From JBJENW01 sp051880395 (GTDB lineage Bacteria; Bacillota; Clostridia; Lachnospirales; Lachnospiraceae), in assembly GCA_051880395.1 (NCBI GenBank), contig JBJENW010000306.1, positions 1 through 8,501 on the forward strand: a stretch of DNA of 8,501 nt, given 5' to 3'. The first letter of the stretch is position 1; each line of letters opens with the position of its first letter. Shown piece by piece: positions 1 through 7,733 of this stretch. Under the pieces are notes generated by a model. The model did no database searches and was not told the origin of the DNA. It saw only the letters and a program-made list of their open reading frames with translations. The translations under genes and the position numbers were made by a program.

Positions 1-2
1 CT

Positions 3-623
3 ATACGTCGACGTTTGAGTGAAAAAAATCCGAGCGCGTATGAATCATATGTGGCAGAGACTTGTAATAATCTGGCGAATCTGCTAACAAAAATGAATCA
101 GATAGAGAAAGCCGAAGAGCTGTATAGAGAATCTCTGTCTATATGTCGACGTTTGAGTGAAAAAAATCCGAGCGCGTATGAATCATATGTGGCTGATAGC
201 TGCAATAATCTGGCGAAGCTGCTAACAAAAATGAATCAGTTAGAGAACGCCGAAGAACTGTATAGAGAATCTCTGTCTATATGTCGACGTTTGAGTGAAA
301 AAAATCCGAGCGCGTATGAATCAGATGTGGCTATGACTTGTAATAATCTGGCGAATCTATTGGTAAGAATGAATCAGATAGAGGAAGCTGAAGAGCTGTA
401 TAGAGAATCCCTATCTATATATCGTCGTTTGAGTGAAAAAAATCCGAGCGCGTATGAATTATATGTGGCTGCGACCTGTATTGGTCTGGCAAATTTTCTG
501 TATATCGAACAGTCAGAGGAAGCAGAACAACTTTACCGGGAAGCAGTCTCCATTCTTGAAAAATATCCCCAAACGGAGGTCATTGTTCAAGAAATACGCG
601 AATTATTAGAATACAATTTCTAA
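3..623 (+). CDS. TPR-repeat protein, C-terminal part (5' end outside window)
   Basis: The frame is open to the left edge, so this is the tail of a longer gene. The visible product is about 206 residues: four tandem units of 46 residues (the last one residue shorter) followed by a short tail ending at TAA. Each unit carries the TPR pattern: NNLA-LL, then N-Q-E-AEELY, then RESLSI, followed by a linker RRLSEKNPSAYES. This matches the long, kinesin-light-chain-like TPR class that forms a superhelical scaffold for protein or peptide binding. In bacteria such arrays often sit at the C-terminus of signalling or defence proteins behind an N-terminal effector domain, but that part is not visible here, so no function can be given. 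The TTG at 15 is a Leu codon of the repeat, not a start. A separate A/T-rich gap precedes the next gene. TPR call is firm; role unknown. Confidence 0.9.
   Translation: MRRRLSEKNPSAYESYVAETCNNLANLLTKMNQIEKAEELYRESLSICRRLSEKNPSAYESYVADSCNNLAKLLTKMNQLENAEELYRESLSICRRLSEKNPSAYESDVAMTCNNLANLLVRMNQIEEAEELYRESLSIYRRLSEKNPSAYELYVAATCIGLANFLYIEQSEEAEQLYREAVSILEKYPQTEVIVQEIRELLEYNF
9..557 (+). repeat. Four tandem 138-bp TPR-coding repeats
   Basis: Units begin at 9, 147, 285 and 423, each with CG(A/T)CGTTTGAGTGA, exactly 138 bases apart. The first two differ by about nine bases by eye, and their first 46 or so bases are identical. The fourth unit is diverged and one codon shorter. This much DNA identity exceeds what protein selection needs and suggests recent duplication or gene conversion. 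Unit changes keep the reading frame. Confidence 0.95.
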
Positions 624-638
624 TAAAAGGAATCTCCT

Positions 639-659
639 AAAAAATAGAAAATATTTTTT
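639..659 (+). terminator. Possible weak A/T-only terminator after the TPR gene
   Basis: AAAAAATA (639-646) and TATTTTTT (652-659) can pair around a 5-base loop and run into a T tract, 16 bases after the TPR stop codon. The stem has no G or C pairs, so it would be weak; it may simply be A/T-rich spacer or an upstream promoter element. Confidence 0.25.
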
Positions 660-686
660 TCAAACCAATAACCGCAAAATACAGTA

Positions 687-692
687 TATAAT
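687..692 (+). promoter_or_regulatory. Candidate -10 box for the kinase/phosphatase operon
   Basis: A perfect TATAAT lies 46 bases upstream of the ATG at 739, in an A/T-rich gap between the TPR gene and the four-gene cluster. No convincing TTGACA-like -35 box is found 15-19 bases upstream, and there is no extended TG motif, so the promoter may be weak or need an activator. The strong ribosome binding site AAAGGAGGA (722-730) precedes the ATG by 8 bases. Confidence 0.45.
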
Positions 693-738
693 ATGGTAAG
701 GTACTTAATGAGGAGAAAAACAAAGGAGGAATAAAAAA

Positions 739-2505
739 ATGTATGCAGAAAAAGGAACCATCACAAGAAGAATGGATACCGTCTTAAACGGCCTTCAGGA
801 AGAATTCCGTTCCATGTGCGACATCAAAGATTTTGAGAGCAGACTGGCTGCACTCAAAAAAGCGGGAAACAGATCCGATCGTCCCAGCAAATTGAGGGAT
901 CTGTTTGATCTGTTTGACCTTTGCAAAATAGAATATGAGTGTGGAAAAGATAACGCATATTATGAAAAACTTGTGAGAAATGCAGATATTCCCACATTTT
1001 CAGACATAGAAAACAGAATGCTGTATGCCCTGTATGAACGTTACAAAGAATACCCGGATCCGGAGGAATATATGGAACGGATCGTGAACCGCCTGGAGTC
1101 TCCGGAAGATGGCTGGCAAGGAGATTCCCTGCGGCTGAGAATTCTAAAACGGTTTATCAAATATGGAAACTATCTGAAGGATGCCGGTATCAGTGGAAAA
1201 AAAGCAGTCGAAGATTATGTAAAAGAAAAACTGGGCAAAAAGCCGGGAATAGAGGAAGTGCTTGCGAATATTGATGATGACATTTTTTCTGTCTTAAATT
1301 TTGAAACAGAAAATAGCGAGGGGTTGAGCAAAGAAGAAAAGAAAAAACAAAAAGAGAGAAATAAATCGGCCAGAAAGAAATATGAATTGTTAAAAATTGC
1401 GGACGATCTGGCCGGTGGAAAGTTTCGGACGGAAGGCGCGACGAAAAAAAGTCTGTATCTGTTTGCAATGGTGTATGAAATGACATATTATTCCGGGAAC
1501 GGGGATATTTTGGATCCGAAAACAGATATAGAGACGAACCTGTTTCGCGATTATTATACAAACAATTTCATGCGATTTATTTCAGAAGAGTACAAGGAAA
1601 AACCGACCGGATATGATTTGGATCCTTCCGGTCAGGGAATCAACTATAAAAATTTTGCAGAAATGATCTATTTGTATTATATCTCTCAGGATGATAGTCC
1701 GCAGGAGAAGATCCGTTTATCCAGTGAAATGATTCAGGAGGTACAGACAAAGCAGTTTAAATCCGGAGGACTTGATACGAAGGAAAAAGGAGGAACCGTT
1801 TATTATAGAAGATTTTTCAAGCAGGAAATGTTTGATGAAGATGTATTTCGTCTGTCTCAGGAAGAATTTAAGGAGTTTCTGCTGGAGAATTATAATTGTG
1901 ATACATTTTTAGAAAGTCGTAAGACCAAAACGGGAGAACAGGATCTGCGGGTCGGTGTGTTTCAGCTTGAGATTGAGCAGGAGTCTGCGTATAAAGTGTA
2001 CCAGTCGATTTTACAGGACATAAAAGAGTTAGGGCTTGAACTGGAAAATTGTAATTATGGGTTATGGTTTACGGATGTGGCCGCATTGAAGAAAAATGGA
2101 GCGGAATCGTTTGGTGAGATAGGAAATGATATAGACCGAAAGAAATTTCAGGAATTTATCGACTTGCTCACAGGCATCAATCATTTTGTTGGATATACGG
2201 TAAAGGAAGAGAGCAGCACACAAAACACATCGCAGGAATGGGCAGAGGTGTCAAAACGAAAAACAAAAGCATTGTTTGTTTCGTCTCCCGCAGATGTGAC
2301 CAGAACGTCCGTGATCGTTGCATACTATTATTATTACAATGCCCTGCATGAAGAGGATAAAGGGAAGAGTTTTGAGGATGTGTTTCTGGATTTTAAAAGA
2401 GGCGTGGACAAGAAACTGGGGGCTGCTTATTACCAGCCGCTGAGCGGAAAGAATATCTTTGATGTGTTGATCACGTTTTCTTCTTATGCATATCTGCGAA
2501 TTTGA
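739..2505 (+). CDS. Unrecognised 588-aa protein, first gene of the operon
   Basis: I do not recognise a named family. The ATG is fixed by a strong Shine-Dalgarno AAAGGAGGA 8 bases upstream. The protein looks soluble: no signal peptide and no membrane segment. The N-terminal 180 residues look largely helical and charged. A very Lys/Glu-rich stretch (about residues 196-215) precedes the segment GGKFRTEGATKKSLYLFAM (226-244). Residues 240-320 are Tyr-rich and aromatic. Near the C-terminus there is a run of five Tyr (529-533) and a compact ending QPLSGKNIFDVL (566-577) then FSSYAYLRI. The stop is 17 bases before the proposed GTG of the phosphatase gene, so the two are probably co-transcribed and functionally linked. 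By position it could be a phosphorylation target, adaptor or effector of the kinase/phosphatase pair; this is inference only. Gene call firm, function unknown. Confidence 0.9.
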   Translation: MYAEKGTITRRMDTVLNGLQEEFRSMCDIKDFESRLAALKKAGNRSDRPSKLRDLFDLFDLCKIEYECGKDNAYYEKLVRNADIPTFSDIENRMLYALYERYKEYPDPEEYMERIVNRLESPEDGWQGDSLRLRILKRFIKYGNYLKDAGISGKKAVEDYVKEKLGKKPGIEEVLANIDDDIFSVLNFETENSEGLSKEEKKKQKERNKSARKKYELLKIADDLAGGKFRTEGATKKSLYLFAMVYEMTYYSGNGDILDPKTDIETNLFRDYYTNNFMRFISEEYKEKPTGYDLDPSGQGINYKNFAEMIYLYYISQDDSPQEKIRLSSEMIQEVQTKQFKSGGLDTKEKGGTVYYRRFFKQEMFDEDVFRLSQEEFKEFLLENYNCDTFLESRKTKTGEQDLRVGVFQLEIEQESAYKVYQSILQDIKELGLELENCNYGLWFTDVAALKKNGAESFGEIGNDIDRKKFQEFIDLLTGINHFVGYTVKEESSTQNTSQEWAEVSKRKTKALFVSSPADVTRTSVIVAYYYYYNALHEEDKGKSFEDVFLDFKRGVDKKLGAAYYQPLSGKNIFDVLITFSSYAYLRI

Positions 2506-2522
2506 GAAAAGGAGGCTGTACA

Positions 2523-3233
2523 GTGATTAGAAAAATGAGCCATATGGGAAGGTATCACGCAGAAATGAATGGTGAAAATCAAGATGCCATATGCAGTGGC
2601 ACAGAAAAAGACATCACCGTTATTTCGCTGGCGGACGGAGTATCTACTTGTAAAGAAGCCAGAATCGGTGCTAAAATTGCAAGTGAAGCAATCACAAATC
2701 TGTTTCTGAAAAAAGGAAAACAGTTTTTGGAGTATGAACCCCAAAATATCGCTGCATTTACCCTCTCGCATATTCTCCATCAATTGAACCGGCAGGCATC
2801 TGAAGACGCGGAGAATGTGGACGAATATTCCAGTACGCTCGCAAGTGTTCTTGTGGATAAAAAGAAAGGAAAAATACTTAGTTTCTGTCTTGGGGACAGT
2901 ATGATTCTGGCGATTGGGAAGGAAAAATGCTCGGTGTTATCCATGCCGTCAGACAGTTCATCCGGGTGTTATGTGACAACGACAAAACAGGTATCGGAAA
3001 TGGCACAGGTAAAAGTGTGCGATCTTGGTTTGATGGAATCCATTGTGATCTGTTCGGATGGTGCATGGAAACAAATGTTTTGCAAAAACAGGTTAAAACC
3101 CGAAGTGAAAGATCTTTTGATCCACTTCGAGTATGAAGCACTAGAGGAGTTCCTTATGAAGCAGGATTGCTATGATGATTACAGTTTTGTTGCTTTGGAC
3201 ATACGGCAGAAAAACAGGAGGAAAACGGCATGA
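2523..3233 (+). CDS. PP2C-type Ser/Thr protein phosphatase
   Basis: About 236 residues, the usual size of a stand-alone bacterial PP2C (PPM) catalytic domain. PPM enzymes are Mn/Mg-dependent and remove phosphate from Ser/Thr. From the GTG start, the visible motifs are GENQD (17-21), LADGVS with the metal Asp at 38, SSTL (103-106), LGDS (123-126), CSDG with Asp 179, and YDDYS with Asp 218/219. All expected metal-binding Asp positions are present, so it should be active. The DGVS form, without the classical DGxGG, fits the bacterial PP2C_2 branch. I chose GTG 2523 because AAGGAGG (2509-2515) sits 7 bases before it; the TTG at 2502 overlaps the previous stop and has no site. Its stop overlaps the ATG of the kinase-fusion gene (ATGA at 3230-3233), implying coupled translation and that the fused kinase and/or its targets are the substrates. 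No membrane segment, so cytosolic. Confidence 0.9.
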   Translation: MIRKMSHMGRYHAEMNGENQDAICSGTEKDITVISLADGVSTCKEARIGAKIASEAITNLFLKKGKQFLEYEPQNIAAFTLSHILHQLNRQASEDAENVDEYSSTLASVLVDKKKGKILSFCLGDSMILAIGKEKCSVLSMPSDSSSGCYVTTTKQVSEMAQVKVCDLGLMESIVICSDGAWKQMFCKNRLKPEVKDLLIHFEYEALEEFLMKQDCYDDYSFVALDIRQKNRRKTA

Positions 3234-6200
3234 ACCATCGGGATCATTTAGGAAAAAAAGATACAATTCTTCTCTGCGGAAAAGGTGATGATCGTACGTT
3301 TACCAGGACGTTTACAATCTTGAAAAAAGTGGGAGAAGGTGCTTCGACGGTATGTTATGAGGCATGTTATGGGAAAGACGGAGAAGGCAGCAGGGGAATT
3401 TTAAAGGAATTTTATCCACAGGAAGCCTATGCTTTGGAACGAAATGAAGAAGGTCAGCTGCTGCATTCGCAGGAGTTTCAGGATTCTTTTGAGCGGTTTC
3501 GAAAAGCAGAAAAAGAATATTTACAGCCTTGTAAAATGTTAATGCGTGCAAAGCAGAATAATGAGAATCTGTCCGCATTTATTCCAAACTTTGAAATTTA
3601 TCATGGAAGCGATCGCAATGGAAATGCAGTCGGAACGACTTATGTATGGACACCGCAGCCGAATCTGGAGACATTTGAAAAGGTTTGTGATGAAATTCAC
3701 AGGCATCCGTCAAAACAACCGGAGCGTCAGTTGGTGATCGTATTGAAAGCGGTTGAAACTCTGACAGAGTGCATCTGTGATCTGCATCGTGCGGAATTGA
3801 TTCATTGTGACATAAAACCGTCAAACTTTGGATTTATTAAGCATGGTAATGAAATAAGATATCAGACGTTGTCTATGTTTGATATAAATTCGATCTGTTC
3901 TGTTTATCAAAAGGCAGATTATGGAATGGGAACAGAGGGGTATATGGAGCCGGAGACCGGGCAGCAGGCAGCGAATAATCAGACCGATATTTACGCGATC
4001 GGAGCAGTTCTCTTTCATGCCATTGTCCTTACAGAGGAAACAAAGAAAAATGGTTATCTTTTTCGCGAGGAGTATTATGACCAGCTTTCAGATATGGTAA
4101 AGGAGTCGGAATTGATTCAGGCTTCGGAGGTCAATTCGCATCCAAGATTAAGGAGCATTCTCACAAGAATATTAAAAAAGTGTTTATGTGAGAGAAGCGA
4201 GCGATACGCGAATTGTGAAGAGCTGTTAGAGGATTTGAAAGAAGCACTGTTTTATGTATGTCCATCGAGTTGTTCCGCAAAAGGGAAAAAATGGGAGCTA
4301 AAAGATATAGAGGATTCTCTGGATCAAAACAAGGAGAAAAATTCTTTTCAGGCAATCCAGTATCACCTGTATGAACATCCGCTGTATGAGTGTTTGACAA
4401 AACAAGATGAGATCCATGTTCTTGTGATCGGATTTGGAAATTATGGTCAGAAATTTTTGGATGTTGCTCTGCAGGTCGGACAGATGCCGGGAAAGAAATT
4501 ATATGTGACGGTTGTATCTGACGATGCGCAAGACAAAGAAATCTATTTGTCGGAAAGACCGGAACTGAAAGATTTTTTTTGCGTGGAAAGATCGATACCA
4601 AAGGAGGAAGATTCTTATGGCAGTATTACCTTCCAGACACTAAATCTGAAGCGGGAGAATCAATCTGACAATAAAGATATTTTACAGGATTACCTGTGTG
4701 AACAGTATGAGGATAAAAGCCCGGATTATATCTTTATTTCACTGGGAGAGGATGATTTGAATGTGTCTGCAGCAGAGGCGTGTAAAGAAGCGGCACAAGT
4801 ATTGGAAATGAATTTCAGTGTAAACTATATCTGTGAAGCGAAAAAAACAGATCCGCATGCTGAAAAACCGGAATCGGGATGGTATCCATTATATGTAAAT
4901 GCCGATATAAAAAAATCAAAAATATATCCGGAAATCGAGAGAATGGCGTTTAATACACATTTGGTGTGGGAAAAGAATCTTTCAGTGGATTATAAAAACG
5001 TACAGGAAGCGTTTCGGAAACCGTATAATCATAATTCGTGTGTGTCGAATGTGCTTTCTCTCAAGTACAAGCTCTACAGTATCGGAATCGATCTGGAAGA
5101 AAAAGAGTTATACCAGGCAGCGGAGCAGTTTCAAAGAAATCTGAAAAATAAGACGAAAAATGAACTGATCTGGATCGAGCATCGCAGATGGGTGACGGAA
5201 AAGCTATGTCTTGGCTGGAAAAGGATGAAGGATCTGGAAAAATGTGTCGACAGTGGAATGACAAAGGATGAAAGACACAAGGAGCATGTGTGCATTGTAA
5301 AGAGCAGGCCGGAGCAGAGACTGAACGGCTGGAATCGCGAGGAATGGGATGGAATTTCGGGAAAACAGGCAGCGAAGAATAAATTCGATGACCTGGATGA
5401 TCTGGAACGGATGTCTGTGGAATTGCATCGGATGTATATGAAAAAGGCGGGCGATTCGAAAAGTGCAAACTGGTATACAATCATGGACAATATCAGAACT
5501 GAAATTGAAGGGGACAGGAAGGCACTGGTCGCATTTCAGGAGTGGTTCTCCTGTATGAAAGAAATTTCAGGTGAATCCGGAGAAAAAATATATGCATATA
5601 AAGGATTAAAGGCGTGTTTTTTGGAAAAAGCACAGCAGGCTTTTTCGTCAGAGGGGAAAAAGAAACTGATCCGGAGTCAGGTGGAGGCGGTGGATCATGC
5701 CTTCTATCTGACGATTGCAAGTAAGGAGTATCGCAATTGGAAACAGGATGATGTGGCGCTGATTGAAAATATTCCATTTGTACTTACATACACAAAGCAA
5801 TCTTTTATGGTGCTCCCGTTTTCCACCGGCGATAATGATGCGGTATTCGGGAATGTTGCATCTGCGACGGTTGTAAATCCCGGAACAATTTTATATCTGT
5901 ATCTGGTTGAAAAAGTGCAGGATATAAAAGAATTATTGGATTCTGTTTCTGGTGTATTGGAATATATGCGGAAAAAAAGGCTGCGTGCGTCGATAGAATT
6001 TATTGTGGCTTATGTGGAAAAAACAGAAAAAGAAGTCCAAAAAAGCCAGGAAAAACTCTTGCATATGGATCAGAATCGAATAAAGAAAGTGAAGCTTTTT
6101 AAGGTGGACCAGGTAGAGGAAACGCCCAAAACGATGAAAAAATATTTGAAAAGCAGACAGGAAAAAAAGAACTTTTTTGTAGTTGAGAAGAATGCGACAA

Positions 6201-7387
6201 AACTTTCGTATCTGTTACTTGGGGCAAACGTGTATCAGGAATTTCCAAGTTATAAGTTTGACTCAAGGACCATGAAGTTTTATGATGTTTCGAATTGTAA
6301 ACAGTTGGTTTATATTAGAAAAAAACCGTATATTTCTGTGGCAGATATGGCATCGTTTCGGTTATCATCCAGTGAAAGCAGCAATCAGCCGGAGTTTTTT
6401 GATGATTATAAGGACTTATGGAATCTGTATTGTGCGAACAACTGGGCGTGGAAAAATTTATGCAATATACTTGCGAATGAAGATAAAAAACACGCAGTGT
6501 TGGTCACATTTTATTCCCAAAAACAACAAGCGGCAGTGCATCAGGAATATCATTATATCATTCCACTATATTGTGAGAAAAATGCAAAACATATCATTGA
6601 TTTTTTAAAGCAGCATGCGTATATAGGAGGGGAGAGTTGTGTGGACAGATATAATTCCACTTCCTGTAGAGTGACGATCGTGGATTTATATCAAAATAAA
6701 AAAAACTATGACACACTTTTTTCGCGTGTGTATGCATTGATGGTACCGGATGCGATTCGTATTTTTGATCTGCCTGACAATAAAATAAAGGTAGAATTTG
6801 ATAATTTGGTAGTGGAAAAATTCTATGATGAAAATCTGTGTAAAAATAATCAGCTCTTGAAACTGATGAGTTGGTTTAAAGAAAAAGGATATGTGACCAA
6901 TTTTGTTCAGGATCCATCAACAAAAGAAATCAGTTTTACCTATGCGAGCAGGGAAATCAAAGAATTGATGACAACAGCCGGAAAGATTTTAGAAGTATAC
7001 ACCTATCATAAAGTAAAAGAATCCGGACAGTTTGATGATGTGGTGAGCAGTTATGAAATTAATTGGAAAGAAAAAAATATAAAAAACGAGTTTGACTGCA
7101 TCCTCACAAAGGGATTCTGTACATTATTTGTAGAGTGTAAGGCGCGAAAGGAGGTGCAGCAGGAGTTTTATTTTAAAATCAGTAGTCTGACAAAGCAGTT
7201 TGGGATTAATGCTACGGCTGTCCTGCTCGTCGATACAAAAGATGAGGATTCTTTGAATAATATACAGCAGATAGAAAAGGGAGACATGATGAATGTTGTT
7301 ACGATCAGCAGTCGCGAAGAGATTGCTGATATCGGGCAGGTGTTACTGAAGGTGATCACAGGAAAATATCATAAGGAGGAAGATTAA
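3230..7387 (+). CDS. Ser/Thr kinase - Rossmann - RyR-like - PD-(D/E)XK nuclease fusion protein
   Basis: A 1385-aa soluble multidomain protein. Residues about 22-345 form a protein kinase: Gly loop GEGAS (35-39), likely ATP-anchoring Lys 59 in ILKEF, catalytic loop HCDIKPSN (192-199), metal Asp 218 in FDIN (replacing DFG), MEPE (239-242) and Asp 253 of helix F. Residues about 395-545 look Rossmann-like, with VLVIGFGNYG (397-406) as in TrkA-N domains. Residues about 644-740 hold a divergent RyR-like segment (EHRRW, LGW, then Lys/Asp-rich). Residues 820-1010 are alpha/beta and may be a sensor domain; 1190-1250 may be a winged helix. The C-terminus (1250-1385) is a PD-(D/E)XK nuclease: GKILE (Glu 1255), NEFD (Asp 1289), ECK (Glu 1302, Lys 1304), closest in pattern to Card1/Can2. 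The ATG follows AGGAGG (3216-3221) and overlaps the phosphatase stop. Kinase and nuclease are seen directly; the middle assignments are less sure. Likely role: signal-gated nuclease effector regulated by phosphorylation. Confidence 0.9.
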   Translation: MNHRDHLGKKDTILLCGKGDDRTFTRTFTILKKVGEGASTVCYEACYGKDGEGSRGILKEFYPQEAYALERNEEGQLLHSQEFQDSFERFRKAEKEYLQPCKMLMRAKQNNENLSAFIPNFEIYHGSDRNGNAVGTTYVWTPQPNLETFEKVCDEIHRHPSKQPERQLVIVLKAVETLTECICDLHRAELIHCDIKPSNFGFIKHGNEIRYQTLSMFDINSICSVYQKADYGMGTEGYMEPETGQQAANNQTDIYAIGAVLFHAIVLTEETKKNGYLFREEYYDQLSDMVKESELIQASEVNSHPRLRSILTRILKKCLCERSERYANCEELLEDLKEALFYVCPSSCSAKGKKWELKDIEDSLDQNKEKNSFQAIQYHLYEHPLYECLTKQDEIHVLVIGFGNYGQKFLDVALQVGQMPGKKLYVTVVSDDAQDKEIYLSERPELKDFFCVERSIPKEEDSYGSITFQTLNLKRENQSDNKDILQDYLCEQYEDKSPDYIFISLGEDDLNVSAAEACKEAAQVLEMNFSVNYICEAKKTDPHAEKPESGWYPLYVNADIKKSKIYPEIERMAFNTHLVWEKNLSVDYKNVQEAFRKPYNHNSCVSNVLSLKYKLYSIGIDLEEKELYQAAEQFQRNLKNKTKNELIWIEHRRWVTEKLCLGWKRMKDLEKCVDSGMTKDERHKEHVCIVKSRPEQRLNGWNREEWDGISGKQAAKNKFDDLDDLERMSVELHRMYMKKAGDSKSANWYTIMDNIRTEIEGDRKALVAFQEWFSCMKEISGESGEKIYAYKGLKACFLEKAQQAFSSEGKKKLIRSQVEAVDHAFYLTIASKEYRNWKQDDVALIENIPFVLTYTKQSFMVLPFSTGDNDAVFGNVASATVVNPGTILYLYLVEKVQDIKELLDSVSGVLEYMRKKRLRASIEFIVAYVEKTEKEVQKSQEKLLHMDQNRIKKVKLFKVDQVEETPKTMKKYLKSRQEKKNFFVVEKNATKLSYLLLGANVYQEFPSYKFDSRTMKFYDVSNCKQLVYIRKKPYISVADMASFRLSSSESSNQPEFFDDYKDLWNLYCANNWAWKNLCNILANEDKKHAVLVTFYSQKQQAAVHQEYHYIIPLYCEKNAKHIIDFLKQHAYIGGESCVDRYNSTSCRVTIVDLYQNKKNYDTLFSRVYALMVPDAIRIFDLPDNKIKVEFDNLVVEKFYDENLCKNNQLLKLMSWFKEKGYVTNFVQDPSTKEISFTYASREIKELMTTAGKILEVYTYHKVKESGQFDDVVSSYEINWKEKNIKNEFDCILTKGFCTLFVECKARKEVQQEFYFKISSLTKQFGINATAVLLVDTKDEDSLNNIQQIEKGDMMNVVTISSREEIADIGQVLLKVITGKYHKEED

Positions 7388-7668
7388 TGTACGATCCAAA
7401 ACCAGTGGATACAAGTGACGTTGTATTATCGGAGGAATTATTGGCTCTGACGGAAAAGATTGCTGAAAACGTACACAATGTGTGGGCGGTCGGAAGAATT
7501 TCGGAGGGCTGGACTTACGGAGAAAAGAAAGACGAACAGAAAAAGCGTACACCGGCGCTCGTGCCGTATGAAAAACTGCCGGAAAGCGAAAAAGACTATG
7601 ATCGAAATACGGCATTGGAGACATTAAAATTGATCGTAAAGCTTGGCTATTCGATTCAAAAAAAATAA
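7387..7668 (+). CDS. Small RyR-domain protein, copy 1
   Basis: A 93-aa protein that is essentially one RyR domain (Pfam RyR, first described as repeats in ryanodine-receptor channels and widespread as a single domain in bacteria). Diagnostic pieces: YDPKPVDTS (2-10), LTEKIAENVHNVW (21-33), GWTYGEKKD (41-49), PALVPYEKLPESEKDYDR (56-73) and LGY (86-88). The biochemical role of bacterial RyR domains is not settled; a ligand- or protein-binding role is the usual assumption. Its ATG shares one base with the stop of the large fusion gene, with AAGGAGG (7373-7379) 7 bases upstream, so it is the last gene of the operon and probably a partner of the fusion protein, which carries its own diverged RyR-like segment. 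A rho-independent terminator follows 22 bases after the stop. No membrane segment, so not a channel. Confidence 0.92.
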   Translation: MYDPKPVDTSDVVLSEELLALTEKIAENVHNVWAVGRISEGWTYGEKKDEQKKRTPALVPYEKLPESEKDYDRNTALETLKLIVKLGYSIQKK

Positions 7669-7690
7669 AATACGCGTTTTTTGATAGGAG

Positions 7691-7725
7691 AGAATCAAGG
7701 GTTTTATACCTTTGATTCTTTTTTT
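7691..7725 (+). terminator. Rho-independent terminator after the first RyR gene
   Basis: AGAATCAAGGGT (7691-7702) pairs with ACCTTTGATTCT (7708-7719) as a 12-bp stem with one G-T pair and a 5-base loop, followed directly by a run of T to 7725. This should end the transcript that begins near 690 and separates the second RyR cassette. Confidence 0.9.
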
Positions 7726-7733
7726 ATCCCCCC

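Noticed and set aside
15..17. TTG as the start codon of the TPR gene
   Set aside because: The same Leu codon occurs at this place in each repeat unit and the frame is open to the left edge, so the gene begins upstream.
2502..2504. TTG as the start of the PP2C gene
   Set aside because: It overlaps the previous stop and the AAGGAGG site lies downstream of it; GTG 2523 has correct spacing.
6282..6608. 108-aa + strand ORF inside the large fusion gene
   Set aside because: Out-of-frame shadow in A/T-rich coding DNA, with no recognisable motif and no clear reason for an overlapping gene.
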